Under the pieces are notes generated by a model that saw only the letters and a program-made list of their open reading frames with translations, searched no databases and was not told the origin of the DNA. Positions 54,502-63,672 of a stretch of DNA of 64,000 nucleotides are shown one piece after another. The position numbers and the translations under genes are program-made. The stretch comes from Proteiniphilum sp. UBA1403 (GTDB lineage Bacteria; Bacteroidota; Bacteroidia; Bacteroidales; Dysgonomonadaceae). The first letter of the stretch is position 1, and every line of letters starts with the position of its first letter. The DNA lies in assembly GCA_002305715.1 (NCBI GenBank), contig DBQD01000072.1, positions 58,742-122,741 of the forward strand, given 5' to 3'.

Positions 54502-56645
54502 ATAAGTTATACACCCTTCTTTTAATGGCATTTATTGCTGCTGGCTGCACAGTAGACAAGCCACTTACCAGTTATGTGAACCCCCTACTGGGAACAGCTA
54601 CTCTTTGGGAGCCGGAGGATCTGGGATATGTGCGTACATGGAAGGAACGTACGTGGGGTGCTGAGGTTTTCCCCGGCTCCTCACTGCCCAATGCAATGGT
54701 GCAGTTAAGTCCGGTGACACAGTTTCGCAGTGGTGCCGGTTATCAATATGAAGACACGGTGATATATGGTTTTTCACACACCAACAAAGGCCATTGGAAT
54801 CTGCTACATCTACCATTGTTACCGGCAACTGGAGAGATATCGCCCTCTGATTATGCTTCGGGCTTTAGCCATCAAAAGGAATCTGCCCGCCCTGGATATT
54901 ACCGTGTCTTTTTGGAGAGATACGGCATTGATGCAGAGCTTACCTCTACATTACGTTGTGGTTATCATCGTTATAGCTTCCCTGATAACGAACATAAACA
55001 GGTTATTGCCGATATGAATCGTACAAATAACCATGTGAAAGAATGGAGCATCCAGCAAACAGGAGAAAAGGTATTCACCGGTTTTCAGGATGCTGAAGGG
55101 AAGATCTATTTTTATGCGGTTTCAAATTATCCAATTGAAAGCATAGAAGAGCTTAATGATGAAGCCCATGGTGTCTCGGTAATTCACTTTGGAGAAAATG
55201 AAAATAACGAACCACTGGAATTGAAAATTGGCTTCTCATTCGTCAATATTGAAAATGCAAGATTAAATCTTGAAAAGGAGATGATATCGAAAAGCTTCGC
55301 ACAGGTAACACAAGAAGCCGATAATACATGGGAAGCTCTCCTTTCAAAAATAAAGGTAAGTGGAGGTACAGAGAGAGAAAAGGGAATTTTTTATTCTACC
55401 CTCTATCGATCATTCCTATGGCCAGCACTTCGGAGTGATGTAAACGGTGATTTTACCGATGAAAATGGAGAGGTGGTCAACAAAGGATTCCGCTATTACA
55501 CCAATCCCTCGTTTTGGGATGACTACCGAAATAAGCTTGTGTTATTGGGTATGATCTCTCCAGATGTCACGGCAGACATCATTCAATCGATTACCGACAA
55601 AGGCGAAAAAAGAGGTGGATATATGCCAACCTTTTTTCATGGTGACCACGCATCGGTTTTTGTTGCAGGAAGTTGGTTGCGTGGCATTAAAGGATATGAC
55701 CTGCAACGGGTTTACAACCTGTTACTCAAAAACGCCACTGTACCGGGAAGAGGAGGTAGACCCTATCTAGAGGAATATCTTGAGCGGGGATGGATTGCCG
55801 AAAAAGACACTACCAATGTACCTACTTGGGACGAATATAAGGCAGCTGTCACCAAAACAGTAGAATATGCTTATGACGACTATGCCACAGCTTTGATAGC
55901 CAAAGAACTGGGCGATGAGCAAAATTACCGGACACTGATGGAACGTTCTAACAATTATAAAAACTTGTTTGATCCCTCCACAGGTTTCTTTCGTGGCAAA
56001 ATTGAAGATGGTAGCTGGATAGAGGATTTTGATCCATACTACCCCTATTTCGCCTATATGTATCGAGAAGCCAATGCCTGGAATTCGCTTTTCTTTGCGC
56101 CCCATGACCCGAAAGGTATGATTGCACTCTATCCAAATTATGATGCTGTTGATCAAAAACTTGATTCACTTTTCACCGAACCATGGCGTGGGTATGAAGC
56201 ACACAATATGACCGGATTTATCGGCAATTACTGTCATGGTAACCAACCCTCCCACTCGATTCCTTACACCTACTATTTTATCGATAAACAAGAGAAAGCA
56301 CAATCTGTCTTGGATAGCATCATGAACCGTTTTTATGATATGGGAGCAGAAAAACTTGCCTATGCCGGAATGGATGATGCAGGTGAAATGTCTGCCTGGT
56401 ATGTCTTCAACGCGATAGGTCTCTACACCTATTCACCTGCCGATCCGGAGTACATTGTAACAGTTCCCTTGTTCAACAAGGTGGAGTTCACCCTGGGTGA
56501 TAATACCACATTCACCATTCGGAAGGAAGGAAAAGGCAAGAAAATAACCCAAATACGGTACAACAACGAACCGATAAAAGGTTGGTTTGTAACACATGAT
56601 CAACTGAAAAAAGGAAAGGAATTGACTATAACAACTACCGAATAA
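54498..56645 (+). CDS. GH92 family alpha-mannosidase-like lipoprotein
   Basis: GH92 enzymes are calcium-dependent inverting exo-alpha-mannosidases. The 715-residue protein has lipobox AAGC (lipidated Cys17), an N-terminal beta-sandwich (about 25-260) and an (alpha/alpha)6-barrel (about 275-700). The barrel shows TNPSFWDDYRNKLVLL, the general base area DDAGEMSAWYVFNAIG near 625 and GNYCHGNQPSHSIPY. The position that carries the general acid glutamate in characterised alpha-1,2-mannosidases (a GNE-type motif) reads HGDHAS (381-386), so linkage or even sugar specificity may differ. It is translationally coupled to GH76. Confidence 0.9.
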   Translation: MNKLYTLLLMAFIAAGCTVDKPLTSYVNPLLGTATLWEPEDLGYVRTWKERTWGAEVFPGSSLPNAMVQLSPVTQFRSGAGYQYEDTVIYGFSHTNKGHWNLLHLPLLPATGEISPSDYASGFSHQKESARPGYYRVFLERYGIDAELTSTLRCGYHRYSFPDNEHKQVIADMNRTNNHVKEWSIQQTGEKVFTGFQDAEGKIYFYAVSNYPIESIEELNDEAHGVSVIHFGENENNEPLELKIGFSFVNIENARLNLEKEMISKSFAQVTQEADNTWEALLSKIKVSGGTEREKGIFYSTLYRSFLWPALRSDVNGDFTDENGEVVNKGFRYYTNPSFWDDYRNKLVLLGMISPDVTADIIQSITDKGEKRGGYMPTFFHGDHASVFVAGSWLRGIKGYDLQRVYNLLLKNATVPGRGGRPYLEEYLERGWIAEKDTTNVPTWDEYKAAVTKTVEYAYDDYATALIAKELGDEQNYRTLMERSNNYKNLFDPSTGFFRGKIEDGSWIEDFDPYYPYFAYMYREANAWNSLFFAPHDPKGMIALYPNYDAVDQKLDSLFTEPWRGYEAHNMTGFIGNYCHGNQPSHSIPYTYYFIDKQEKAQSVLDSIMNRFYDMGAEKLAYAGMDDAGEMSAWYVFNAIGLYTYSPADPEYIVTVPLFNKVEFTLGDNTTFTIRKEGKGKKITQIRYNNEPIKGWFVTHDQLKKGKELTITTTE

Positions 56646-56649
56646 TTGC

Positions 56650-56657
56650 TATATTTG
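56650..56657 (+). promoter_or_regulatory. -7 element before the CE15-like gene
   Basis: TATATTTG lies five bases after the GH92 stop and about 100 bases before the esterase ATG. A small CAGGT/ACCTG hairpin (56671-56691) is in the leader. No good -33 element is visible. Confidence 0.4.
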
Positions 56658-56753
56658 CGTGTGTTGACATCAGGTTGATTCCCTTTCACCTGAAGGAAAC
56701 AGAATAATCATTTTTGTTTGTTGTATAATACCTTGTGTCTAACCTTTACAAAT

Positions 56754-58010
56754 ATGAAAAGAGAGAGCGGTTTATTGGTTTTGTGCTTCGTTACTGTGCT
56801 GGCATTTTCTCAACAGAATGCTAACTATGATGAATCGAAAGTTCCGTCTTATGTTCTACCGGAATTATTGAAATGCGAGAACGGAGAGAGCGTCACGACT
56901 GTGGAACAATGGGAAAATAAGAGAAGACCCGAACTGTTGGATCTGTTTGGCAGACATATGTATGGAACCATCCCTGCAGAAAAGATTAATGTTTCTTACG
57001 ACATAGTATCAGAAAACAGGGAGGCCCTTGGGGGTAAAGCAACAAGTAAACAGGTGAGATTTACTTTTTCCAATGGAGATAAAAAAAATGAAGCCTACCT
57101 GCTACTCTTTATCCCAAATAAGCCAAAAGGAAAAGTTCCAATAATTGTAGGGTACAACTTCAAGGGAAACCATAGCACAACTACCGATACGATGATTATT
57201 TATTCTCCGGCCTTATGTCTTGCACTAGAGCCGGGCAGTCCCGACTGGGTAAGAGGATCTCAGGCAAGCCGATGGAGTTACGATTTAATCATCGACCGGG
57301 GATATGCGATCGCTACCATGTGCTATCATGATATCTTCCCCGATAAACCGGAATTGAAAGATCATAGTGTAATTTCCCTTTTCTCAGGATACAATTCTCA
57401 GAAAACAGATCCGGCTGAATGGCAGGCCATCGGTGCATGGGCCTGGGGTTCAAGCCGGATTGTTGATTTCCTTGAAGGAGAGGAAAAGATAGACACCAAC
57501 AAAATAGCCATCATGGGACACTCCCGACAGGGGAAGGCTGCACTTTGGGCCGGTGCGATAGACCCTCGCTTTCAGATTGTATTCTCCAATGAATCCGGTT
57601 GTGGAGGTGCCGCCCTTTTCAGACGTAAATATGGCGAGACTGCAGAAATAATTAATTTTAAATTTCCTCATTGGTTTTGTGTGAACTTCCGTCAATACAA
57701 CGACAAGGAGGAAAAGCTTCCAGTGGATCAACACCAATTACTTGCACTCATAGCACCCCGCAAGGTTTATGTTGCCAGTGCAGAAGGTGATCGATGGTCT
57801 GACCCAAAGGGTGAGTTTCTATCTGCATACCACGCAGGTCCTGTCTATAAACTATATGGTTTATCAACTATTGAATCAGATGAAATGCCGGGACTTCATG
57901 CACCCATCATGGAAGATATCGGGTATCATATACGTGCAGGGAAGCATGATGTGACAGAATATGACTGGAAGTGTTATTTGGATTTTGCTGACAAACACTT
58001 CAAGAAGTAG
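56754..58010 (+). CDS. CE15-like carbohydrate esterase (glucuronoyl esterase family)
   Basis: A 418-residue secreted alpha/beta hydrolase with a type I signal peptide (about 1-20, ending AFSQ). The nucleophile motif GHSRQGKAALWAGA (Ser257) and the NESGCGGAALFRR, PHWFC and YHIRAGKHDVTEYDW blocks are characteristic of bacterial CE15 proteins. Fungal and some bacterial CE15 enzymes hydrolyse esters of glucuronic acid in glucuronoxylan; others have unclear substrates. Its presence after an alpha-mannan gene set is unexpected. The ATG at 56754 is preferred over a TTG at 56718 that lacks a signal peptide. It converges with recG with four bases between. Confidence 0.85.
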   Translation: MKRESGLLVLCFVTVLAFSQQNANYDESKVPSYVLPELLKCENGESVTTVEQWENKRRPELLDLFGRHMYGTIPAEKINVSYDIVSENREALGGKATSKQVRFTFSNGDKKNEAYLLLFIPNKPKGKVPIIVGYNFKGNHSTTTDTMIIYSPALCLALEPGSPDWVRGSQASRWSYDLIIDRGYAIATMCYHDIFPDKPELKDHSVISLFSGYNSQKTDPAEWQAIGAWAWGSSRIVDFLEGEEKIDTNKIAIMGHSRQGKAALWAGAIDPRFQIVFSNESGCGGAALFRRKYGETAEIINFKFPHWFCVNFRQYNDKEEKLPVDQHQLLALIAPRKVYVASAEGDRWSDPKGEFLSAYHAGPVYKLYGLSTIESDEMPGLHAPIMEDIGYHIRAGKHDVTEYDWKCYLDFADKHFKK

Positions 58011-58013
58011 TGA

Positions 58014-60107
58014 TTAACTTATTCGACTCCAATCGTAACGGTTGCCGCTAAGGCGACTGAGTTGCTGTTTCAATACCAAGTGCTCCGACATCTCCAATGA
58101 TGGATCTTTTTCAATTAATTGCTCAGCTATCTCTCGGGCACGATAGAGGATGGCATTGTCGCGTACCAAATCGGCAATACGCAAATTAAACGGAATACCG
58201 CTTTGCTGCGTTCCCTCCAAATCACCTGGACCACGCAGCTTCAAATCGGCTTCAGCAATCACGAAACCATCGTTGCTTTCGGTCATGATCTCTATCCGTT
58301 TGCGCGTATCAGTTGAGAGTTCATAGGGTGTAATCAGGATGCAATATGACTGATCTGCTCCTCTTCCTACCCTACCTCTTAGTTGATGCAACTGCGAGAG
58401 ACCAAAGCGCTGTGCACTCTCAATCACCATAACACTTGCATTAGGTACATTCACCCCCACTTCAATTACAGTAGTGGAAACCATAATCTGCGCCTCACCT
58501 GATACAAACTGCCGCATTACTTCCTCCTTCTCGGCGGGTTTCATCCTACCATGCATCTTGCAGACGGTAAATTCAGGAAAGGCAGCTCTGACATGCTCAC
58601 ACCCCTCCTCCAAGTTCTTCAGATCGAGCGTCTCACTCTCTTCAATCAGTGGATAGACCATGTAAACCTGTCTACCTACAACAATCTGCTCACGGATAAA
58701 TTGGTAGAGGGCACCCCGGTTTTTGTCGTATCGGTGCAATGTCTGTACAGGTTTTCGTCCGGGGGGAAGCTCATCAATTACAGATACATCAAGATCACCA
58801 TACACCGTCATCGCCAATGTTCGGGGTATGGGTGTGGCGGTCATTACGAGCATATGGGGCGGTTGTTTACTTTTTTCCCATAACCTAGCACGCTGCACTA
58901 CACCAAAGCGGTGCTGCTCATCGATCACGACAAAGCCAAGGTTGCGAAACTGCACCACATCTTCTATCAGAGCATGGGTCCCAATCAGAATTTGAATATC
59001 TCCGGATAATAATCCCGCATGTATTTCCACCCTTTCTTTCTTCTTTGTGGAGCCGGTCAACAAGGCCACCCCTATCTCCATACCGAAGAGCATTTTGGAA
59101 AACGTCTCGTAATGCTGCGTCGCCAATATCTCCGTAGGTGCCATCAAGCAGGCTTGAAAACCATTGTCGAGGGCAATCAACATGCACATGATGGCCACTA
59201 TGGTCTTACCACTTCCCACATCACCCTGTAGCAGACGATTCATCTGCTTCCCGGAAGCAGTATCCTTACGGATCTCTTTGATTACTCTCTTTTGAGCGTT
59301 TGTCAACGGAAAGGGTAGTTTTGTATTGTAAAATGTATTGAAATAATCTCCAACCTTCGAAAAGAGAGTCCCTTTGAGCTTTGCTTTCCGGTCGGATGCG
59401 TAACGTACAATGTTCAGTTGAATATAAAAAAGCTCTTCAAATTTCAGTCGGAATTCGGCATCTCGGAGAAGTGCAGGCGACTTGGGAAAATGAATATTTA
59501 CAATAGCATCGTGGAAAGGCATCAAATTTGCTATTTGCACGACATCGGGTGAAAGTGATTCCGGCAATGGATCTTTGATCAGACCGAGAGCATTTTCTAT
59601 AATCTTTTGCATCGCCTTTGAATTGAGAAAATGATTCTTCATTTTCTCGGTGGTATTGTACATCGCCATCAATCCTTCCGGACGTTCCGACTCGCCCAAA
59701 TAAGGATCAATCTCGGGATGTGGAATATTCCACTTGCCGTTAAAGAGACTCGGTTTTCCAAATACGATGTACTCCTGATTGAACTTATATTTGCTTTCAA
59801 TAAAACGAATACCTTGAAACCAAACCAAATCGATAAAACCGGTACCATCGGTAAAATGAGCCACCAATCTTCTTTTTCTCCCTTCTCCAAAAGTCTCAAA
59901 TGCAGTGATCTTTCCCTTTAATTGGATGTATGCCTGCGATTGGTCAATTTCATGTATATAGTACATTCGTGTTCGGTCGATGTACCGATACGGATACCAA
60001 CGGAGCAGGTCACCCAATGTAAAGATATCGAGTTCTTTCTGCAAGATCTCAGCTCTCTTGGGTCCTACGCCAGGAATATATTGTATTTCGGTTTGAAGAA
60101 TATGCAT
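58014..60107 (-). CDS. recG: ATP-dependent DNA helicase RecG
   Basis: RecG remodels stalled replication forks and Holliday junctions. The 697-residue protein has the N-terminal wedge/OB domain (about 60-160), Walker A GDVGSGKTIVA near 290, the DEAH-type box VIDEQHRFGV near 393, MTATPIPRTLA, and the C-terminal motifs VGVNVPNASVMVIESAQRFG and QLRGRVGRG. The length is normal. It begins with the helix-hairpin-like QYIPGVGPKRAEIL. A -7 element is at 60128-60135. Confidence 0.97.
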   Translation of the reverse strand: MHILQTEIQYIPGVGPKRAEILQKELDIFTLGDLLRWYPYRYIDRTRMYYIHEIDQSQAYIQLKGKITAFETFGEGRKRRLVAHFTDGTGFIDLVWFQGIRFIESKYKFNQEYIVFGKPSLFNGKWNIPHPEIDPYLGESERPEGLMAMYNTTEKMKNHFLNSKAMQKIIENALGLIKDPLPESLSPDVVQIANLMPFHDAIVNIHFPKSPALLRDAEFRLKFEELFYIQLNIVRYASDRKAKLKGTLFSKVGDYFNTFYNTKLPFPLTNAQKRVIKEIRKDTASGKQMNRLLQGDVGSGKTIVAIMCMLIALDNGFQACLMAPTEILATQHYETFSKMLFGMEIGVALLTGSTKKKERVEIHAGLLSGDIQILIGTHALIEDVVQFRNLGFVVIDEQHRFGVVQRARLWEKSKQPPHMLVMTATPIPRTLAMTVYGDLDVSVIDELPPGRKPVQTLHRYDKNRGALYQFIREQIVVGRQVYMVYPLIEESETLDLKNLEEGCEHVRAAFPEFTVCKMHGRMKPAEKEEVMRQFVSGEAQIMVSTTVIEVGVNVPNASVMVIESAQRFGLSQLHQLRGRVGRGADQSYCILITPYELSTDTRKRIEIMTESNDGFVIAEADLKLRGPGDLEGTQQSGIPFNLRIADLVRDNAILYRAREIAEQLIEKDPSLEMSEHLVLKQQLSRLSGNRYDWSRIS

Positions 60108-60127
60108 TAATTGTCACGAGTTTCATG

Positions 60128-60135
60128 CAAATGTA
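60128..60135 (-). promoter_or_regulatory. -7 element of recG
   Basis: On the minus strand TACATTTG (60135 to 60128) is a perfect TAnnTTTG match 20 bases before the recG ATG. It directly follows the T run of the glyA terminator. Confidence 0.5.
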
Positions 60136-60170
60136 AATAAAAAATGGGGAATGGCTAAGCCACACCCCAT
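60136..60170 (-). terminator. Rho-independent terminator of glyA
   Basis: On the minus strand ATGGGG (60170-60165) pairs with CCCCAT (60149-60144), with inner TGGCT/AGCCA pairing after a 2-base mismatch, followed by a run of six T. It lies 25 bases after the glyA stop. Confidence 0.8.
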
Positions 60171-60194
60171 CACTTTTATTCGTTATTCCGTGTC

Positions 60195-61475
60195 CTACCA
60201 GGCAAAAAGTGGGTATTGCTTCATGGTTGTATTAACCTTTTCACGCACCATTTCGATGGCCTTTGGATCATCTACCCGAGAGAGCACAGTATCGATAAAT
60301 TCAACAATCTCTACCATTAATTCTTCTTTTGCTCCACGAGTTGTGATAGCAGGTGTACCAAAACGGAGTCCAGAGGTCTGGAAGGGAGAACGGCTATCGA
60401 AAGGCACCATGTTCTTATTAGTTGTGATATCGGCTTCAACAAGGGCTTTTTCAGCTACCTTTCCCGTTAAATCGGGGAACTTTGTACGCAGGTCAACCAA
60501 TACAATATGGTTATCGGTTCCGCCTGAAACAACATTATATCCTTTATCCGTGAAAGCTTGAGCCATGACAGCAGCATTCTTTTTCACCTGTGTCTGATAG
60601 GTTTTATATTCCGGTTGCAGTGCTTCGTAAAAAGAAACGGCTTTGGCTGCAATCACGTGTTCCAGTGGACCGCCTTGCATGCCGGGGAATACAGCAGAAT
60701 CCAACAGTGCAGACATCATTTTTACCTCTCCCTTGGGAGTGGTGAGACCCCATGGATTCTCAAAATCTTTCCCCATCAGTATCACACCTCCACGAGGACC
60801 GCGCAAGGTCTTGTGGGTAGTAGAGGTCACAATGTGTGCATGTTTAAGAGGATTTTCGAGTAAGCCTGCAGCAATAAGTCCAGCAGGATGTGCCATATCA
60901 ACCATGAAAATGGCTCCGATCTCATCGGCTACTTTGCGGATTCGGGCATAATCCCATTCACGTGGATAGGCCGAGGCTCCGGCAATGATAAGTTTGGGTT
61001 TCTCTGTACGTGCCAGCGACTCAAGTTCATCATAATCTACGCGTTGATCCTCTTCGCGCACATTATATGGAATTGGTTCAAACATCAAACCGGAGAAGTT
61101 GACGGGAGAACCGTGTGAAAGATGACCGCCATGAGACAGATTCAATCCGAGGAATTTATCCCCTGCTTTTAGGCAAGCTAAGAAAACTGCTGCATTTGCC
61201 TGTGCACCAGAGTGAGGCTGTACGTTAGCCCATTCTGCTCCGAATATCTCTTTTAACCGGTCAATGGCTAGCTGTTCACCCAAATCTACTACCTCGCATC
61301 CACCATAATACCTTCTTCCGGGGTAGCCTTCTGCATACTTGTTGGTAAGAACAGAACCCATAGCCTGCATTACCTGTTCACTCACAAAGTTTTCGGAGGC
61401 AATCAGCTCAATACCTTTGAGTTGCCTTTCCTGCTCCTTTTGAATTATCGCAAAGATTTCTTTATCGTGTGTCAT
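60195..61475 (-). CDS. glyA: Serine hydroxymethyltransferase
   Basis: GlyA converts serine and tetrahydrofolate to glycine and methylenetetrahydrofolate, using pyridoxal phosphate. The 426-residue protein has [40 protein letters not shown] and the PLP lysine in [14 protein letters not shown] near 228. The ATG at 61475 (MTHDKEIF) is preferred because a perfect -7 element lies just upstream at 61503-61510; an upstream start at 61517 precedes that promoter. It could supply glycine for the GlsB-like enzyme, but that is general metabolism, not a specific link. Confidence 0.97.
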   Translation of the reverse strand: MTHDKEIFAIIQKEQERQLKGIELIASENFVSEQVMQAMGSVLTNKYAEGYPGRRYYGGCEVVDLGEQLAIDRLKEIFGAEWANVQPHSGAQANAAVFLACLKAGDKFLGLNLSHGGHLSHGSPVNFSGLMFEPIPYNVREEDQRVDYDELESLARTEKPKLIIAGASAYPREWDYARIRKVADEIGAIFMVDMAHPAGLIAAGLLENPLKHAHIVTSTTHKTLRGPRGGVILMGKDFENPWGLTTPKGEVKMMSALLDSAVFPGMQGGPLEHVIAAKAVSFYEALQPEYKTYQTQVKKNAAVMAQAFTDKGYNVVSGGTDNHIVLVDLRTKFPDLTGKVAEKALVEADITTNKNMVPFDSRSPFQTSGLRFGTPAITTRGAKEELMVEIVEFIDTVLSRVDDPKAIEMVREKVNTTMKQYPLFAW

Positions 61476-61502
61476 AGCGTCATATGTTTCAAAAAATATC
61501 GG

Positions 61503-61510
61503 CAAAGGTA
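61503..61510 (-). promoter_or_regulatory. -7 element of glyA
   Basis: On the minus strand TACCTTTG (61510 to 61503) matches TAnnTTTG 27 bases before the glyA ATG and decides between two possible starts. Confidence 0.5.
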
Positions 61511-61524
61511 GCAACAATTTTGCG

Positions 61525-61947
61525 TTATCTCCTGCCGAATAACCCTCTTTTTTTTCTAGGTTCTGGCATACCCGAGGAACCAGCCATGATCTCTAGGGCA
61601 TTCCCATTGTTTATGCTGGCGTTCACAGCATTGTAAATCACACCCCAATCGGGTAATCCACCCAGGTTACGGTCGTCAATAAAAAGATCGGCCTCCAGTT
61701 TACGAGATGCTTTTCCTCTATCCTCTCCTGGATAATTGGCATTCGCAGCGTAGAAATAGAGTCCCCTTTCCTCGCAATAATCGATGGCTTCCTGAAGTAG
61801 GTCACCTTCTCGTACAGTCCAGAGAATAAGTTTATGCTTGTCTTTTTGTAGTTGGAGGAGCGTTTCAATGGCAAAAGGGATGGGTTTGCCAATGGCCGGA
61901 TATTCATGTTCGACGATGGTTCCATCGAAATCTACTGCTATTACCAT
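61525..61947 (-). CDS. Small HAD-like phosphatase (BT0820-like)
   Basis: A 140-residue capless HAD-fold protein. Motif I is [12 protein letters not shown] (3-12 region), motif II includes ILWTVREG near 41 and the acidic motif is [12 protein letters not shown] near 88. The C-terminus ends in a basic [10 protein letters not shown] tail. Proteins of this size are conserved in Bacteroides, one being known as BT0820; the biological substrate is unknown. A -7 element TAACTTTG on the minus strand (61996 to 61989) precedes it. It is probably transcribed separately from the rfb genes. Confidence 0.8.
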   Translation of the reverse strand: MVIAVDFDGTIVEHEYPAIGKPIPFAIETLLQLQKDKHKLILWTVREGDLLQEAIDYCEERGLYFYAANANYPGEDRGKASRKLEADLFIDDRNLGGLPDWGVIYNAVNASINNGNALEIMAGSSGMPEPRKKRGLFGRR

Positions 61948-61988
61948 TTTTTCTTAACGTTCTATTTTATTTATTCAAGTTGGAAATG

Positions 61989-61996
61989 CAAAGTTA
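61989..61996 (-). promoter_or_regulatory. -7 element of the small HAD gene
   Basis: On the minus strand TAACTTTG fits TAnnTTTG 41 bases before the ATG at 61947. Confidence 0.45.
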
Positions 61997-62024
61997 ATAT
62001 ATTATGTTGTGAAGAACCCGTTTT

Positions 62025-63077
62025 TCAGGCTCCGTACATTTTTTGGTAGTACTGTTGATAGTCTCCACTGGTGACATTATCGAGCCACACTTGATTATCG
62101 AGATACCACCTTACTGTTCGTTCTATACCCTCTTCAAACTGGAGCGAAGGCTTCCATCCTAATTCATTGGTCAGTTTTGAAGCATCGATGGCATAGCGCA
62201 GATCGTGTCCTGCACGATCGGTCACAAAAGTAATTAGTTTGTCGGAAGTACCCTCTGCTCTTCCCAACAAACGATCTACCGTTTTAATCAGCACTTTTAT
62301 CAGGTCGATATTCTTCCATTCATTAAGGCCACCAATGTTGTATGTTTCACCAATCCTGCCTCTGTGAAAGATAAGATCGATTGCTTGAGCGTGATCTTCT
62401 ACATAGAGCCAATCGCGAATATTCTCTCCTTTACCATAGACAGGCAATGGCTTACCATGACGGATATTATTGATAAAAAGAGGAATCAACTTTTCAGGAA
62501 ACTGATAGGGTCCGTAGTTATTGGAACAGTTTGAAATAACAACAGGTAGTCTGTAAGTATCATGAAAGGCTCTGACAAAGTGATCAGACGATGCCTTGGA
62601 TGCAGAATAGGGACTATGCGGATCGTATCGGGTTGTCTCGGTAAAAGGCGCATCGGTGAAACTCAGAGATCCATATACCTCATCGGTAGAGATGTGATAA
62701 AAAAGTTTGTCCTTAAAGTCACTACCCCATGCTTCTTTGGCTGTCTGCAACAAATTGAGGGTCCCAAGTACATTGGTCTTTGCGAAGGAAAAGGGGTCGG
62801 TAATCGAACGATCCACATGACTCTCTGCTGCCAAATGGATGACACTGTCAATCTTTCGTGATGAGAATAGGTTTTTCATAACTTCGTAATCACAGATATC
62901 CGACTTCACGAAGCTATAATTGGGTTTCCCTTCAAGATCCTTCAAATTGGCCAAATTACCGGCATATGTCAGCTTGTCCAGATTGATAATCTCATCTTCA
63001 GGGTATTTATTTACAAAAAGCCGCACCACGTGCGAACCAATAAAACCTGCTCCTCCGGTAATTAAAATATGTCGCAT
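62025..63077 (-). CDS. rfbB: dTDP-glucose 4,6-dehydratase
   Basis: RfbB (RmlB) makes dTDP-4-keto-6-deoxyglucose, the second step toward dTDP-L-rhamnose. In 350 residues it shows the NAD-binding GGAGFIGSHVV near residue 7, the catalytic STDEVYG near 130 and YSASKASSDH with the Tyr-Lys pair near 158. Its start overlaps the end of rfbC by 16 bases. rfbD (reductase) is not seen downstream, where the small HAD gene lies, so the last step is encoded elsewhere. Confidence 0.96.
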   Translation of the reverse strand: MRHILITGGAGFIGSHVVRLFVNKYPEDEIINLDKLTYAGNLANLKDLEGKPNYSFVKSDICDYEVMKNLFSSRKIDSVIHLAAESHVDRSITDPFSFAKTNVLGTLNLLQTAKEAWGSDFKDKLFYHISTDEVYGSLSFTDAPFTETTRYDPHSPYSASKASSDHFVRAFHDTYRLPVVISNCSNNYGPYQFPEKLIPLFINNIRHGKPLPVYGKGENIRDWLYVEDHAQAIDLIFHRGRIGETYNIGGLNEWKNIDLIKVLIKTVDRLLGRAEGTSDKLITFVTDRAGHDLRYAIDASKLTNELGWKPSLQFEEGIERTVRWYLDNQVWLDNVTSGDYQQYYQKMYGA

Positions 63078-63601
63078 AATAGAGGATTATTTTTGTCTTT
63101 TTCCGATAAAATAATATCATTCTGAGATAGTTGCCAGTCGATATGAAGTGCAGGATCATCCCAACGTATTGCACCTTCATATGCTGGCGCATAATAGTTG
63201 TCGCATTTATATTGAAAGACTGCATCCTCACTTAACACGGCAAATCCATGGGCAAAACCATGAGGAATAAAGAGTTGGGTTTTATTTTCCCCCGACAGTT
63301 CGATTGCAAGATGTTGACCAAATGTAGGTGAATCTTTTCGAATATCCACCGCTACATCGAGTACACACCCTTTAACCACTCGCACCAGTTTTGCCTGAGC
63401 AAAGGGGGGCTTTTGAAAATGAAGTCCACGTAACACTCCATATTGTGATTTGCTTTCGTTATCCTGTACAAATAGGGTCTTAGCAACCTTCTCTTCGAAC
63501 GTTTTCAATGAAAACGTTTCTAAAAAATAACCACGTTCATCTTCAAATACGCGGGGTTGAATGATAAGCAGACCTTCAATCGCTGTTTGAATTACTTCCA
63601 T
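63062..63601 (-). CDS. rfbC: dTDP-4-dehydrorhamnose 3,5-epimerase
   Basis: RfbC (RmlC) epimerises dTDP-4-keto-6-deoxyglucose at C3 and C5. The 179-residue cupin shows VFEDERGYFLETF, the catalytic His in VLRGLHFQKPP, LFIPHGFAHGFAVL and YKCDNYYAPAYEGAIRWDD. The size and motifs are typical. It lies between rfbA (72 bases upstream) and rfbB (16-base overlap). Confidence 0.96.
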   Translation of the reverse strand: MEVIQTAIEGLLIIQPRVFEDERGYFLETFSLKTFEEKVAKTLFVQDNESKSQYGVLRGLHFQKPPFAQAKLVRVVKGCVLDVAVDIRKDSPTFGQHLAIELSGENKTQLFIPHGFAHGFAVLSEDAVFQYKCDNYYAPAYEGAIRWDDPALHIDWQLSQNDIILSEKDKNNPLLCDIF

Positions 63602-63672
63602 ATACTCTCTATTCTCTTTCCTTTATTTCAAATAGCCGTCATAACGTACTGATACAAACGGACTTCAATATT

